A stretch of DNA of 64,000 bases from Branchiostoma floridae (taxonomy: Eukaryota > Chordata > Leptocardii > Amphioxiformes > Branchiostomatidae): the NCBI RefSeq assembly GCF_000003815.2, contig NC_049980.1, positions 20,679,037 through 20,743,036 of the forward strand, read 5' to 3'. The position numbers were made by a program, and so were the translations under genes. The notes beneath the pieces are model-generated. The model did no database searches, had not been told where the DNA came from, and was given only the letters and a program-made list of their open reading frames with translations. Shown piece by piece: positions 1-14,100 of the stretch. Numbering within the stretch: the first letter of the stretch is position 1; every line of letters starts with the position of its first letter.

Positions 1-2331
1 TCTGTGTTGTGTTGTTACATGCACAAGAACTAATTACAGTCAAACCTGCCAAAGTGACTACCTTTATGTAAGGTCCACCTGGGCAGTGTGGATAATTTTC
101 CCATTAACACAAGCATTATGAATCCTGTCTATTATAGTGACTAACTGTCTACATACATGTCAATCAAATTGTCTTGGTCCCCTGAATGAGGTGATGCTAT
201 GCCATGGTCATCTGATATGACAAACTACAGTTCCATAATAATATGTACACCAACAATTGTAGCATTCCAAGAACCATTCAAGTACCATGATTATTACTTA
301 GCTTGGTTGGGCTAAAGTGTACAATAAAGGTCTTCAATCAATCATAATATTTATGTCTAGAAGTATCTATCAGTTCCCAAGTTACCTATGTCCGTGTAAG
401 AAGTTCTCTAGACCATGACAGAGATTTGGTGAGTTTGGTTTTAATTTTGGAGTGCAAAGTGATCCTCAGGAAGCTACAGCACTCTCATATTGTAGGAGCA
501 TAAGACTTTAATTGATTATTGATAAAGGCAGTTTAATCCATAAGATAATATGATTACACAATGCAACAGCATATTCAGTGGGCATTTACTGTTGATATTT
601 AGACGACTGTATTCAGAAAATACTGATTGTTGTTAATCACTGTTCCCTTCTGCACAAATGGTATCAGTGTGATTTTATGTACTGCAAGGAAATATAAGCA
701 AAAACAATTCTGCAAAGTACATAGTTTTTATTGACAACCTGATCTATCCTCGTCATATGTACCTTGACAATCTTTTTGTGCAACAAAATAATCCAAACAG
801 TCAACTCAAACATACAAAAATAGTTGGTTGTAACACAAACAAACTAATACCATTGTCACAATCTCTGCAAAAATAGAGAAATCTTTAGGACTCCCAGCCA
901 TCTTGAGGATGACTGACCCATCATTTGGGGCATGTGACTCAAAGTAAGCCTGTACCATAATAGGAACCGTATACAAGTAACAAAAAAAAGTTAACTTACT
1001 GTTCATCATGCCTAGATATGGATAATAATTTGGAACAAATTTACCATGCCTCTATACTGCATTTGAAGTCATCAAGCTGCATTAACAAATTTACAATGTA
1101 GCTTCTCAATTTACCATATCTGACTCTCCAACAATATGCCATCTATGAGAAAAATAGCACTGAGTATGTCTTGATTTGGTCTTTACTGACATAGTATGCC
1201 AAGACTTCTCATACCGGATCTTTTATGGAAACAAACACTGTATATCGTTCAGTCATAGCAAGTGTCATATTGTCTTTCAACAAAGCTGATTCTGGTACAA
1301 GAGTAAGATAATAGCAAAGAAAACAACTACTGTCAACAGAAGTACCCATGTACAACATGCACAAACCTTGTAGTCTTTGGATTGAGACACCAATTCAATT
1401 CCTTATTTATAAAACAAATGTGTTATTTCTTTTTGTCAAAACAAAATGGAAATATGGCACCCTTGGAAGTTTGAATGAATTTAAACTCATCATTTGATGT
1501 CTTATCTGTTTACTCAAATGAACAAAACAATTATGCAATACTGCTTGATTTCCCCATCAACTTGGCTTTGCTGATCATGATGCTTACAATATGGCTCACG
1601 GGAGATAACAAGCTCTTCCCACAAATCAAACTTAGGAACTGTATTCTTACTACATGTGTACATTGTAGTAGGACTATATAGTATATAAACATTGTTCTGG
1701 TATAATATATTCTAGACTCTCCTTGATTTACAGCTATTGAACATTCAACAAGAACTATGTTAAACATAACATAACTTTATCTTCAGAAAGATAACAGAAA
1801 GCATCTGAGGTATGTACTGTAGTCACAGGGTTCTTTCCTTCTTAAAATCTTTGCTATTGTGACGTCTGAAACAAAAACAGAAACTAAACCTTTGCAACTG
1901 TTATAATGTAACATTCACAGGAAGAAAATCATAAGAATATGGCGATTAAGTTATGCAACTAACCAGTTTGACCAGACTGTGACACTGTGGTTTATCACTT
2001 TGTTTGCAAGTTTCCTGAGATCACTGCTGGTTTTGTTAGTGTTGCAACACATTGTGATCTTTAAAATAAAATGTCTGTTAGAATATGGTTTTCCCTTGAC
2101 TGTAGATGATTAGTGATATGAAGGCTGATTGAAACATAGACCTTTCATCTTGTTAGAAAAAATATTACTGAATGGTCAACCCTTATCTCATTTGAAATGT
2201 GACATTATTAGTAAAATAACAAAATGAGCAGGATCTCTTTTCTCCTTTAAGTTTGATAGTTACAATCTGAAAAAATAAACTCTACTACCACTACAATGAA
2301 CAGTAGCAGGCTGCCAGCTCAGCGATGGTTA
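1..2331. other. 3' flank of the Tudor-family gene; no gene found
   Basis: This stretch lies downstream of the stop codon of the minus-strand Tudor gene and contains no open reading frame that looks like protein. It is AT-rich. The nearest clear minus-strand AATAAA is at 727-732, about 1.6 kb past the stop, so the 3' UTR end is not fixed. Positions about 30-190 resemble a sequence at about 41680-41830, indicating an old dispersed repeat. Confidence 0.5.
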
Positions 2332-5161
2332 CTACCACTGGTTGCTTTTTCGACCATTCTTTCTACCATTCTGAAAAACAAAAAGGCAAATTCAATTCCA
2401 TAGGTCAACAGGAGTCAAGTGTGGATCTGTATGTATTTGTAAAAACAACAACACGAGAGTGATGAAGGGTACACATTGTTATAGATATATTCTGACAGGA
2501 TGCTGTAATCCAAGAAATAGAAATAGCCTTGAATTACAGTAATGTATTAATAAAATAGAGGAGTTGCCATAGAATACAAAAGACCAATGGGTCAGTCTAC
2601 ATTGCTCTATATACAAATGAAGTAAAACCAGCCGTAACAGGTTATCCCCAACTCATCCGGGAAAATGCTGGCCAAATGCAGAATGCCCTGGCTGAAATGC
2701 AAACCACAATGCAGAGTAGCCTACATTTACATGTAAAAGAAAGATGATTACTCACCTTCTGTACACTTCTGCCATTAACGCCGGGGCAGTCAGACCTTAT
2801 GTGTCCCTTCTTCCCACAGCGGAAGCATCCCTCTCTGTTGTTATTTGGTCCACTGCGCCTGGGATGTGCACCGGTACCGTTCCTGCCGGGTGGTCGGGGT
2901 TCCACAGCAGGCTGCCTCCTTGTGTCAGCTGACTGCATCCTGAAACAGCACATACCTACAACATCATTGAGGATCATACTGCTGTTATCAACAGGCTTAT
3001 CTAATTGTTTTTCAAGCCAAACAAAAAAATCGTAATTTTTGGAGTTGAGCAATGGTGAAGACATGTATTTCAGGAATCATGCACAAAACTGCTGCTAGAC
3101 TACAAACAAAACATAGCACTGGAAATATTTCTAGACTTTTCACTACTTCTGATAGTGTGAAAATAAATGATATTTGGAACAGCCATATTAATACTGTACT
3201 TAATCCTTTTTGCTAGGATTCTATTTCATTGTAGGAGTGGCAAGGACGTTTTAAGTTCCCTGTCAAATCAAAACAGTACTTTAGTGCAGGACATTTAATT
3301 ATGCAAATTTGCAGTGTCATGATTTTGAAGAGAGGTGCCGGGAAAATAAAACAAATGCAAACATTTGAAGATAAACAGTACAGTGGACAACTTACAGATA
3401 GCCCTGTGTGTTAGGAGGGCCAGGTTGAGCTGGTTCCTGCTGACTGCCCAAGTCTGCCCTCTGAGACAGTGGGTCCTCCCCCTCCACCCAGTCATCCTCA
3501 TCAAACACACTGGGCACAGACTGGACCGACCGTGCTGGGGAGCTGCACCCACTCACAGACCTGCTGTCAGCTCCTGTTTCATCTACAGGCCACACATGGG
3601 GAAAAAAGAAAGAAGCCTAAAGCATACAATGAGTGAACAATGCCATGCATGTATGGTCACAGTATACGCTGTTGCGCAAGAAGAATATAATTAAATGTAT
3701 TTTTTTGTGTGCAGCCAAAGGGATGAATTTTTAAGTCAAAATTTTACTTTTTATTACTGTACAGCTTCTTACACAAGATAAAGTGGAAACAGAATGGGTC
3801 TATCAGGTAGCAAGACACCAAAAACTATGGACTGAGGCCTTTATTGTAACGTCTGGTTTGGGCCTGAACTCTTTAGATTTTCATATCCTGTATATTTATA
3901 GGTTTGTGTGTGCGTGCGTGCATGCATTTCCCTTACCAGTTGCTGTTGTGATGCCACTTCCGTCACTTGTCCCTTCAGCCAAATGCTTATCATCAGGCTC
4001 CTGTATGAAAATTTGTAGTGTGGAAGGTAACAGAGACTTTCACGGCACAAAGAGCAAACGATAAGCAGCTGGCAATCTTCCATAAAAAAGACCGATGCAG
4101 TTATTGATAAGTTCAATCAAGCACGTTGGTTGTTTATTGACATGTTCACTCATCCAGGTTGGTTTAAGGTTGTACCTCCTGCTGTGTCTTGTCTGTCTTG
4201 CCGTCAGTCCAGTCATCAATGGCATCATCCCAGTCTTCTGATGACCCTGATGTCATAGCCTTGTTCTCAGCTATCATCTAGCAAGTAACAAACCACATAC
4301 ATGTACATTGTACAATCTGTACTACAATTTGCAGAATGTGTGCACTACTTATCAATACTTATGCCTGCACTCAATATTGCTGCAGGCATAAGTATTGATA
4401 AGTAGTGCACACATTCCAGTACAAGCGTGTAAAAGCATTGCAGTTGAACCAGTACTAGTAACCATGACAAAAGGATCACTGGTCCATTGTGACCATTTTT
4501 GGTGGTCCCCATTGATCAAAGCATTATGTTTCAAGAATGCTGTCAACATTCCACTCAATTTGTTTTTATTTCCTTCAAGTCCCTTGAGTGCTCACTACAT
4601 ACAGGTTTGGCTGTAAACTAAAACTCGAACCATTTTCAGGTGTACAGTTCTATCTTCTGTAATCTGTCCCAGAAAATGACACAACCAGACCTGTGAACCT
4701 TCACCCACAGTTGATAGATCCCTGGGGCAGGGGGTTCCCAAAGGGCACGTTTGTTGCCTTTCCTTTTCAGGGAGCTGCAGTTGCTTGTGTTGCTGACTCT
4801 TGGTCGGATTCTGCTGTTGTCTCTGTTGCCAGCCGTGTCTCAGGTGAGGTGGGATGTACTGTTTCTGTGCAGGCCTTCGCTCCATGTGCTGCTGGTCACT
4901 CCTACTTGGCTTCTCTTGGCGAGGATAAGGATGGGGTCGTTGCTCTTTATGTGCCTGTGGAACTAGATGCTCTCTTGTTCCCTGCTCCCTCTGGTTCCAA
5001 AAGGGGACTTCATGTACTTGAAAAGTTAGAGGATGTGGGCCAAGCAAACCCATCAGATGCCTTGGACACCATGCCTGATCCCCAGAAGCTCGTCTTTGCT
5101 GCCCAGGGAAAGCGCTTTCCAGATATCCCTGTGGTCCTGGAGGTGCTGACTTGGACCTCAT
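2332..5161 (-). other. C-terminal tail with YIPPHLR motif and CCHC zinc knuckle
   Basis: Exon 5161-4691 is Gln/Pro-rich and contains QKQYIPPHLRHG, a motif also seen in RNA-helicase and RNA-granule proteins. Short acidic, Trp-containing exons follow (SSEDWDDAIDDWTD; DEDDWVEGED). Exon 2939-2756 encodes a retroviral-type knuckle CFRCGKKGHIRSDC (C-x2-C-x4-H-x4-C), and the last exon 2370-2332 ends NGRKNGRKSNQW-stop. The knuckle suggests single-stranded nucleic-acid binding. Confidence 0.8.
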
Positions 5162-8100
5162 CTTGGGAGATCATAGAATGTGATTCAGGTTTTCTTTCAT
5201 TAGTCACTATATGTATGTTACAAGAATGGAACAATTGGTCTGTCATGAAGCATGCAATCGTTTGGAAAATGTAATGTACTACCTATTTTGGAAAATACAT
5301 TACACCTTACAGTTGAAAGGAATGATAAAGAGATGGCAAACCGGCTCCATGTTGGCGGCCCCCAGGTGTGCAGGTGTGTCGCGGGGAGGTGAGGAGTGGA
5401 ACTGGCCGTGCTGGAAACCTGGGACGTGGAGCAATCGCGTGGTGCTGCCGCGGCCGTGCTGGTTATACACACAGCTGTCCAAACGATCTGTTCAGGAGAC
5501 ACACAAACACATACATGGACATCTCATGGTGATCAGGTTTGCCTGAACAGTACACTTGGTCATGTCCAAATTTTTCAGAACCATACACACTGACATGATT
5601 ATGTACACATGTAGATAGATCCACACAAATTATTTTTCATCCATTTCCAAAAAAGAAAATGTACTATTTGTGAACGTACTGTTAAAGTACGAGCAGACAC
5701 ATTCATACCTTCATGAGGTTTCGTCACAAAAATAATATTCCTATCCTATCAACATTCTCTCTGTTGAATAGCCTTTCCGCACAAATCTAGATTGGTTATA
5801 GAGCTAGGCAGCAGGGGGAGGGTGTTTCTTTTGTCTTACAACAAGCAGTATTCAAACTTAAGTGAAAAACCTGAGTGTTAGTACCTGCACCAGGCATTAC
5901 AGCAGGCATGCTTCTTTGTACAACACTTATCAAGCTGCCAGGATCTGCTGTCAGGGGAAGGCCTGCAAAGTTACTCAGAAACACATAAGCTTGCAGCGCT
6001 GAGCTTCACAACTTTGACAACTGTGTAACTGGAGGATGAGATTCTAGAATAAAAACCGACTACACAAATGTATAACTGGAGGATGACATTCTGAAATAAA
6101 AACCTAACACTTACCTGGCTCATGTTTTGTAAAGTCCTCAAGGCATAAAAGGATGCTTGATGTATGAGGCTATCTAGATATTCTACACTGGTAATAAACT
6201 CAGATGGGAGGGGGGATATGGTCATGGTTGGGACCAAATCCTTTCCGCAATGCCACCATGCAACTAGTAGCATCCATTCAGGATCCAAGGAAGGTACATG
6301 TTGCCAATGAATCTTATTTACCTTTGACTAACATTGATTCACCTGATCAAGCTATCTGCAGAACATTTGTGTAACTTGGGTGAAAGAACAATAACATGCT
6401 TGACAATTTCTCCTGTCTTTACCTTTCTGAGTTTGGGCCACTTGTTGGTTGATGGTAAGCTCAACACCATCTAATTCCCATAAACGTACAGTACGTTCTC
6501 CAGAAGGGAGAACACAGGTCTAGAAATGAAGAGAAAATAACACCTTCATCAGTTAAGAAAATAGTAACAGCTACTAATAATATACATACAGCTTACATGA
6601 AAATAATACCTGATCAAAACAAAAATAGAATTTTTCTAAAGTCAAAAGGGTGACCTTTGAATGACGAAAGAAAATTGTTCTGTTAATTTCCATTATGACT
6701 TTGAAAGTTTGACACAGGACACTATAATCTACCAAACGAATAAAAGTGGAATCTATACAGGGCTCGAAATACCACCTGCATATGCAGGTTAGTGCAGGTA
6801 AAATTGGAGCTGTGCAGGTATTTGTGATGTCCACCTGCACCTAACCTGCACTGGTCCATGTACTGGGTTTTACACATAAATGTCCTATGATGTATATGGA
6901 TGTGTATGTGGATTGTTATTAGCATTGACTGTTACCACCTATAAAGTATAAAAGTAAAAAAGCAATGGTTCCTGAACAATTTTTTAGTATGATCAGGATT
7001 CCTAAATTCAGAGTGGTGCAGGTAAAATCTGTCTGGTGCAGGTAATCTTAAATGTTACCTGCACCAGTGCAGGAGTGCAGAAAAAAGTGTTTCGAGCCCT
7101 GTATAACAGATACCGCGTATACAGTACATATACTTATCTCTCTGATACATACAGGTAACTGACAAGAGTCAATATAGCTAATATCAATTTTCAAAAAAAC
7201 AAATGATACAATATTCATCAACCTTTAATACTTGTTTTAACGGTTAAGTATTAAAGGTTGATAAATATTGTAAATACATAAGATGAACATGTAACGTCCT
7301 TGATACAAGTAAACTGGCAAGCAGCACCATGCACAACTCACCACCTGACTCCAGAGTGTCCTCCCATTGGCTGTGAGTTTGTTGAACAGTTCCACCTGTT
7401 TCTCACTCAGGTCTGTATTCACTCCAGCAAGGAAATTCTTTTGCACCTGGAAAAAAACTCATGCTCATCTACCAACTACTTTCTTGGGACATATGCTAAA
7501 ACATCATTAACAGTTTACGGAATAGAAAGCAAGGTGAGTAACACATTTCTGGTAGCATATTGTCATTATAAAATATGCATTTTTTAGAAGTTCATTTCAG
7601 GGCATCTTCATCATCATCATCGGTCGATGTGCTTACACACGACGGGGTTATACCGCTCCTTTACGGGGTGACATGCCCTTTCGAATAGCTGACTACAAGA
7701 CGGGGATGCACCAGGTCTCCTGTCCGGGTGAATGATGTTAATCACCGTATGGCTGATATGAGACAAAAGTTTGCCAGGTCTCCATCTGGGTGATTTGTAG
7801 TGAATCACCAACTCCAGACAGAAGGATTTGCACCAACGTACACCGCACCATCACACGTGTGGGGGTTCCTCAACTCTCTTCATTTCAGGGCTCAAGAGTT
7901 AAATGCATTTGATACAATCATTCTTTTGAATGAATAATTTATCTATTGTTACCTGGAAATCTATGCGTTGGTACTTGTTTGGAAGAGGCTTGATGTCGAC
8001 ATAAGCTATCTCCTCTGCTTTGCCCAGATCCACAAAGCGCACAAGGGCCTGTGTGATAGACAGACGGGGAACAACTTATGTCTGTTTTTCAAATGCCAAA

Positions 8101-11100
8101 TTACTGAAAACTGTGCACACATTTCTTACATGAATATCAAATGGAGAGGAAAACAGTGAATAGTATCAGTGAGAAAAAACAGAACTGCTATTGGAGTGAA
8201 AACGTACTGTCTTGTTGAACTTCTTCTCAATCTCCCCTCTGTACCACATGTTTTCCTTAGCAGACACGGCACACACAAGGAGCCCCAAGATGCAGCTGTC
8301 TGCTCCCATCACTGCCTCTAGAAGTGGTGCTTCAGCTCTGAAATAGCACAGTGTTCAAGATGATATTGTTTTTATACACTCAGCATAATCTACATGAAAA
8401 TATCATTAACTTAACTATTATAAACACCAAGTGGAGAATCCAAAATATTGCACATTCCCTTAGAATAGAAGAAGGATTAGATGCTGAACAATTCCCATGC
8501 CTATGCTTACCTCATTTCATCCATCATGAGTTTATACTCGTTGTCCTCCACAGGAATGTTCTTTGTCCAGAAGGACCCATCTGGCTCCATAGGATGTGTC
8601 ACACATGCCTTCATATTTGGACCTGAAACAATTATGTCAGTTCAATATGTAATAAAATATTAATTCACATAATGTACTGTACATTGTATACAAAGTCTGC
8701 ATGTAATCCTGATTTCTTGTTCCTGACCTTTTCTACTTTCAAGCAAAAAGTTCTCTATCTAAGTTGCAACTTCATCCTTTCAATGTAGCCTTCCATTCCA
8801 CTACATGAATGGATCATCTTTTAAAAAAAACTATGCCAGAATTTACATCAATTTTCCTATATGGATGCATGTTTTGGTGTTTAAACATAGTTATGTATTC
8901 TACATTTTGGATATGCTTACCTGTCACAAAGCCCTCCTGTAGATCTTCCATCCCCTTGAGGCTTCCAACCTGTTCAAGACTCCCAGTTTCCATACTTGAG
9001 GGCCTGTCAGGTGGATTCTCCTGATGATGACTAGGATGACTGGAAGTGCCTGTGCCTGGGTGATCACCTGCTGTATGCAGCTCACTGCTTATCTCAGATA
9101 ACCTTCCTGGGGTATCTGTGTTCTGATCTAAGGTATTGGCTGCGTCATTGACACTGTCGGCTGCAAACATTTCACACAAGCTAGGGTTTGATTCTCTGCC
9201 TTCAGTACCAAGCCTACTCTTTTCCTCCTCTCCGGAGCTTCCAACACTGCATGTAGCCATGCAACCATCCTGGAGTTTGGCACCCTCTTCTAACACATTT
9301 TCTCCAGGCTTGCCCGAAGTATCAGTAATGTGGTGCACATTTGCATATGTATGATCTACTGGCATGTCTGTCATCAAAGCAGCACACTTCCCAGAACTAC
9401 TGCACTTTTCGGATTCCTCCCCAGGTAAGCCTTTCCCTGAGTCATCTTCAGCACAACCAGCTGATCCATTTGTTGAAACCGAAGAGTTGTCAGGATCGCC
9501 TTCAGCCAGGTTCATAAGGTTGTCTAGAAGTGGGGAGGCATACTCATCAGAAGTTTGGGAAAGCTCATCAGATAGGACCTCTCCTTCAATTACAACATCC
9601 CCTGTTAATGACACCAGTGCAGCTTGCTCTGGGGGGTTCTGATGTCCATTCTGTAAACTTCCATTTGTTGGACATGGCTGAGGATATGGGTGGGCTTCTT
9701 CTGCTGAAGATGCTGTGACAGTGGGAAAAGCTGAGTTTACAGTCTCTATTGGACATGCTTCTGTGGCTACAATTTCATACAATGGGGACATGGCTGCTGA
9801 TGTAGAGTCAGGTTTTGTTGACGTGTTTGATCTTTCCAATGTCACAAATGTTGGGTTGGCGAATGTGGAGAGGCTTTCTGTTTGTTTGTTGTCAGCTAAC
9901 GCAATTACAGGCTGATTAGCTACTCCCAACACGGAGTTACACGGAATGCAAAATTCTTCAAGCTCGTTGTCTGCACTGTCCTCCCCTGAAGAAATACCTC
10001 CTGAAGCTGGGTTGCTTCTGGGTCTTTCCATGATATCGCTTGCATCCACAGCAGACAGAGATGTAGTTGTTGTTACAGCATCTGATGGTGGAATAATGGT
10101 GCTTTCTGTCGTATATGTCCCCTCTTTTGTCTGGTCTGCTTCCTCACTTCTACTCTCTGTTGAAGGTGCAGAGGCAGGTAAATAATCTGCCTGTTCTCTA
10201 TCTACAGTACCATCTGGGTACAGTTTATCTGATGACACCATACAGGACTCCTGGTCAACTGGTGCTGTTGAATCCATGGCATTGTTGGTACTGCTCCTGA
10301 TAACTTCCTCATAAGGTGCAGAGGCACATGCCATGGCCCTGTCCTTGGTGCTGAACCCATCAGAGTGACTATCTCCATTGGAAACACTGGAACAGGCATC
10401 AGACGTCTGCTGAAAGCCATGACAAGCGGTGAGTTCTGACATGAGCAATGCATCAAAGTCCTGCAAACCAGACACTGTCTTAGATCCATTCATTGTAGTT
10501 GGAGGGATCACAGCACCCATGTTGTCACCCCTTTCTGGGTATGGTTCAACTTGCCCATCACAAGTTGCTACAATACCTTCCAAGTATGGATAGCTGTTTC
10601 CTTGCCAGGTTGGGGGTAGGTCCCCAGCTATTGGAACAAAGTGGTGAGGACCTGGACGGTTCATGATGGAGTACCCCTCTGGTGGGGCTGGAGCAATGGG
10701 TATTCCTGGTGGTGGGTACATGGTGCGTGGGGGCTGGGGGTCTGGTGGTGGGTACATGGTGCGGGGGGGCTGGGGGCCCTGTGGTGGGTACATGGTACGT
10801 GGGGGCTGGGGGCCCAGTGGTGGGTACATGGTGCGTGGGGGCTGAGGCTCTGGTGGTGGGTACATGGTGCTTGGGGGCTGAGGGCATGGAATCCTGGGGA
10901 ATGGTTGCACATGTTCGGCACCTTGCTGGGTGTGCCTCAGTTTTTCCCACCACAAGGGCAGACCTGTGTACTGTCCACATTGACTCCTTTCAGTTGTGGC
11001 CATGTGGCTAAAGCTAGACAATCTGTTGTCTTCCCTTGTAGATTGATGAAACTGATTGTGAGCAGCTGAGAATGTAGGCCTTGCATCTGCACCCTTCTCT

Positions 11101-14100
11101 TCACTACTGAAGGCTGTATCTGGTGCAGACTCTGAGGACATGGACCTCACACTCTCCAATGTGGGTTGAAGAGGGACGTAAGTTTCTCCTCTTGCCAAGA
11201 TCCTGGGTATAGTACCTGGGAACACGCCTGAAACTGGCTTGTTGGAAACCAAGGACTCAGCTGTGTCTGCTCCCTGTGTTACGCCCTCTTTCAGTGGCAG
11301 TCCAGGTCTTGTGGCTGACAGTACCTTTCCATCATGGGCCTCATCACAGGTTCTGACATCTTTGTCAAAGTCACTGACTGTTACTGCCTCTGACGTGTCC
11401 TGCACGGAGGTCAGATTTAAGAGGATGTTTCCGTCCTCAGTCTCTGAAGGAGTCTTCATTTCAACTTGTGGGGGCAAACTTGTAGAAGCTGATACAGCTT
11501 CCTCACCAGTACATTCGATCATAACATGATTGCTACCATCCACAGGAGCCTTGAAAGAAGAAATATGAACAAGCACATTTAACTGTCTGGTTCCAAACTG
11601 AAGGTTTTCAATGAACAAAGACACTAAACTCAACCCCTTTATATAACCATTAGATCAGATTATATTCACTCCTTCAAACTTACATGTAACAAGCCAAAAA
11701 CATTTCCCTCTGGAAGTTCTTTTCTTCAGTCCTGCAATATTTTCTTAATTCCAAGAATCAAATCAAAATGATATGGCCATATTCGTTGATTTCAAATTCA
11801 ACAACTCCACATCTGACAGACTGGTACTACAGAATATACCTTTACTTGGCTGTCACCCCTGTCCGGTTCTGGTGATGGACCTTTGTCTGCTGCGTTGGTC
11901 CGGATGACTGTCAGTGATCCAGGAACAAAGTCTTCTGCATTATGTTTCAGTCTGATGTCCCGACAAGAGACTTTCTACAAGTTTAAGATACAGGGGAAGG
12001 CTTGTGTGGTGGTATACATGACAAAGCTACCTTATTACACTGTTCCAGACAAATGTATTGAACTGAATGGACAAAACAAATAATGTACTGCACAAGAGAG
12101 TTTGTTTTACCAATACCATTTCTTCAACCAACTAAAGGAGAAAAAAATTGCCAGTTTCTAAATTGCACAGATGGCTATATTCCATACCTCTGCCTTTGTT
12201 CCCTCTTCTTTCACTGTTGGGTGAATAAGAGGAAAATGGCTGTTACTAGTAACACCAACAGCAGGGACTCAACAATTCATAGCTGTAAGTTCGATAAATG
12301 TCTTTATGTCATACCTGTGACGCGAAAACGTTCGATACGGGTGTTCCGGACCGGGTGATAACTTTCCGTATGGCACGGGCTCTACATTGTATCACACGGA
12401 CTCCATTCGAATAAATCAAACTATTTCGAGCGGGACGAGTGTGGCGCCGTCGAAAATTCGAATACGTGATTCGGACGTTAGAACATTACTGTTGTAACTC
12501 TTCTTGTTCGAGGGCACCAAATTTGTTCAACTTCTGGCGCATTTCACATCAAAACATGAGTTTTTTCAGGTGGGTATGACATAAATAAAATACAACAAAG
12601 TGTATTCCGGATCACCCTCGGTCCCAGCCCTCCCACAGGTCGGATCACCCTCCAGCCTTCGGCCGATCCTTCCCAGGGTCGGGCTGGTACCTCGGGTGAA
12701 ATGGAATACACCGTGTTGTATTTCATATTACTTTCAAGTACACATTATTACTTGCTCAATAGTGTATGTATTTTGAGTGATTAAAACATTCTCCCAGGCA
12801 AAGGTGTTGAACATCAAAGGTGTACTGCTCAAACAATTTATGTTCTAACCCTTCTGATGGAATCTGACCCTTTCAGAAGTTATTCTGAGCATAAAAACAA
12901 TTTGCACAGACCTGATACCACATTCAAACATTTCAAAAGTATAAAAACTTGCAAACTTCATGATCGTGTGCTACTTACAGCTGTGTTATGAATAGGATAG
13001 GCATAATTTGCTCCTGATTGGTATTTACAAATCTGATATTTCTGTACCTGCAGTAATGATTCTCTCAGCTATGTTCACACCCCCTTCCACATCTTGTAGG
13101 TCCACCTTCCACAAGGTAATCGGCATGTCTGTTTTAATCTGCAAGAGGATGCCAATTGCTTCATTCTAAATCAACATCTGTATATAATCGTGGTACATGT
13201 ACAGGGCTCGTGACTGCGACTAGATTTGGTCGCATAGCGCCTAAATTTTTAGGAAAGCGACTAGAATAGAAATCTTGGTCGCACGGTGCGACTATAAAAA
13301 TACAAGCAAAAATTTATGCCTGCGCATATGTAATGGTTGCCGAACCTTGGCAGAACCAAGGAGGTTAAAACCTCAAAGCCGACTCTGAAGAAAACAAAGC
13401 CTTACGTCTACTGGTTGCCTGAACCCGCCCCGCTGGCTTTAATTTAAATATTACAGTCGGAAAAACAAGGCCCCGCCCCATCCCTGCTAGCACGTGCCAC
13501 TTGCTATGGCTGTTCCTAACAAATTGCAGCAAATTACCCCCTATTTCTGGTTTGTTGTGTAACCGGAGACACTCTTGGAACAATTAAAATCTTTCAGTTT
13601 TAAGCATTCACAAGCATGGCTTTGTTGAAAAGATTAATAGAATTGTCCTCTATCCACAATTTCACTTGTTCTAATTCAATTTAAGTCCGTAAAAAAACTG
13701 CAATTTATTTGAGGGACACTTCAGGAATATATCATCCACACCTTCTGAAATACATCTTCTGAAATACATCGGTAAATATGCTAAATGTAACAGCCGGCTG
13801 TTCCAAAAAATGTGCATCAGAAACTGTAGCCAATCCCCCAGTTTCTGGCCGCTGGCCCTTTGTTGTGAAACTTGAGACACCCTTGGAACAATTAAAATCT
13901 TTCAGTTTTAAGCCTTCACAAGCATGGCAAGAATATTAGAATTGTCCTCTCCCACAATTTCACTTGTTCTAATTCAATTTAACTCCGTAAAAAAACTGCA
14001 ATTTATTGGAGGAACCTATATCGTCCACACCTTCTGTAAACATGGGTAAAGATGCTAAATGTAACAGCCAGGCCACCCCCTTTGAAGGTTCCTGGAAGGT

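Larger units (their letters stand above)
5885..8622 (-). other. Second extended Tudor domain
   Basis: Exons 8622-8511, 8337-8208, 8048-7953, 7446-7345, 6519-6423 and 5962-5885. The core reads CAVSAKENMWYRGEIEKKF, then ALVRFVDLGKAEEIAYVDI, followed by an SN-like tail (FNKLTANGRTLWSQ, then TVRLWELDGVELT). The canonical DYGN motif is DLGK, so both the cage tyrosine and the asparagine are missing. The fold looks intact but dimethylarginine binding is doubtful. Confidence 0.78.

Noticed and set aside
4693-5274. 193-codon plus-strand open frame
   Set aside because: It is antisense to the phase-consistent Gln/Pro-rich exon 5161-4691 of the Tudor gene, and its protein looks like reverse-strand noise.
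10641-11069. Trp/Gly-rich plus-strand frames (WWVHGAWGL repeats)
   Set aside because: They are the reverse reading of the 36-bp PPRTMYPP minisatellite in the linker exon.
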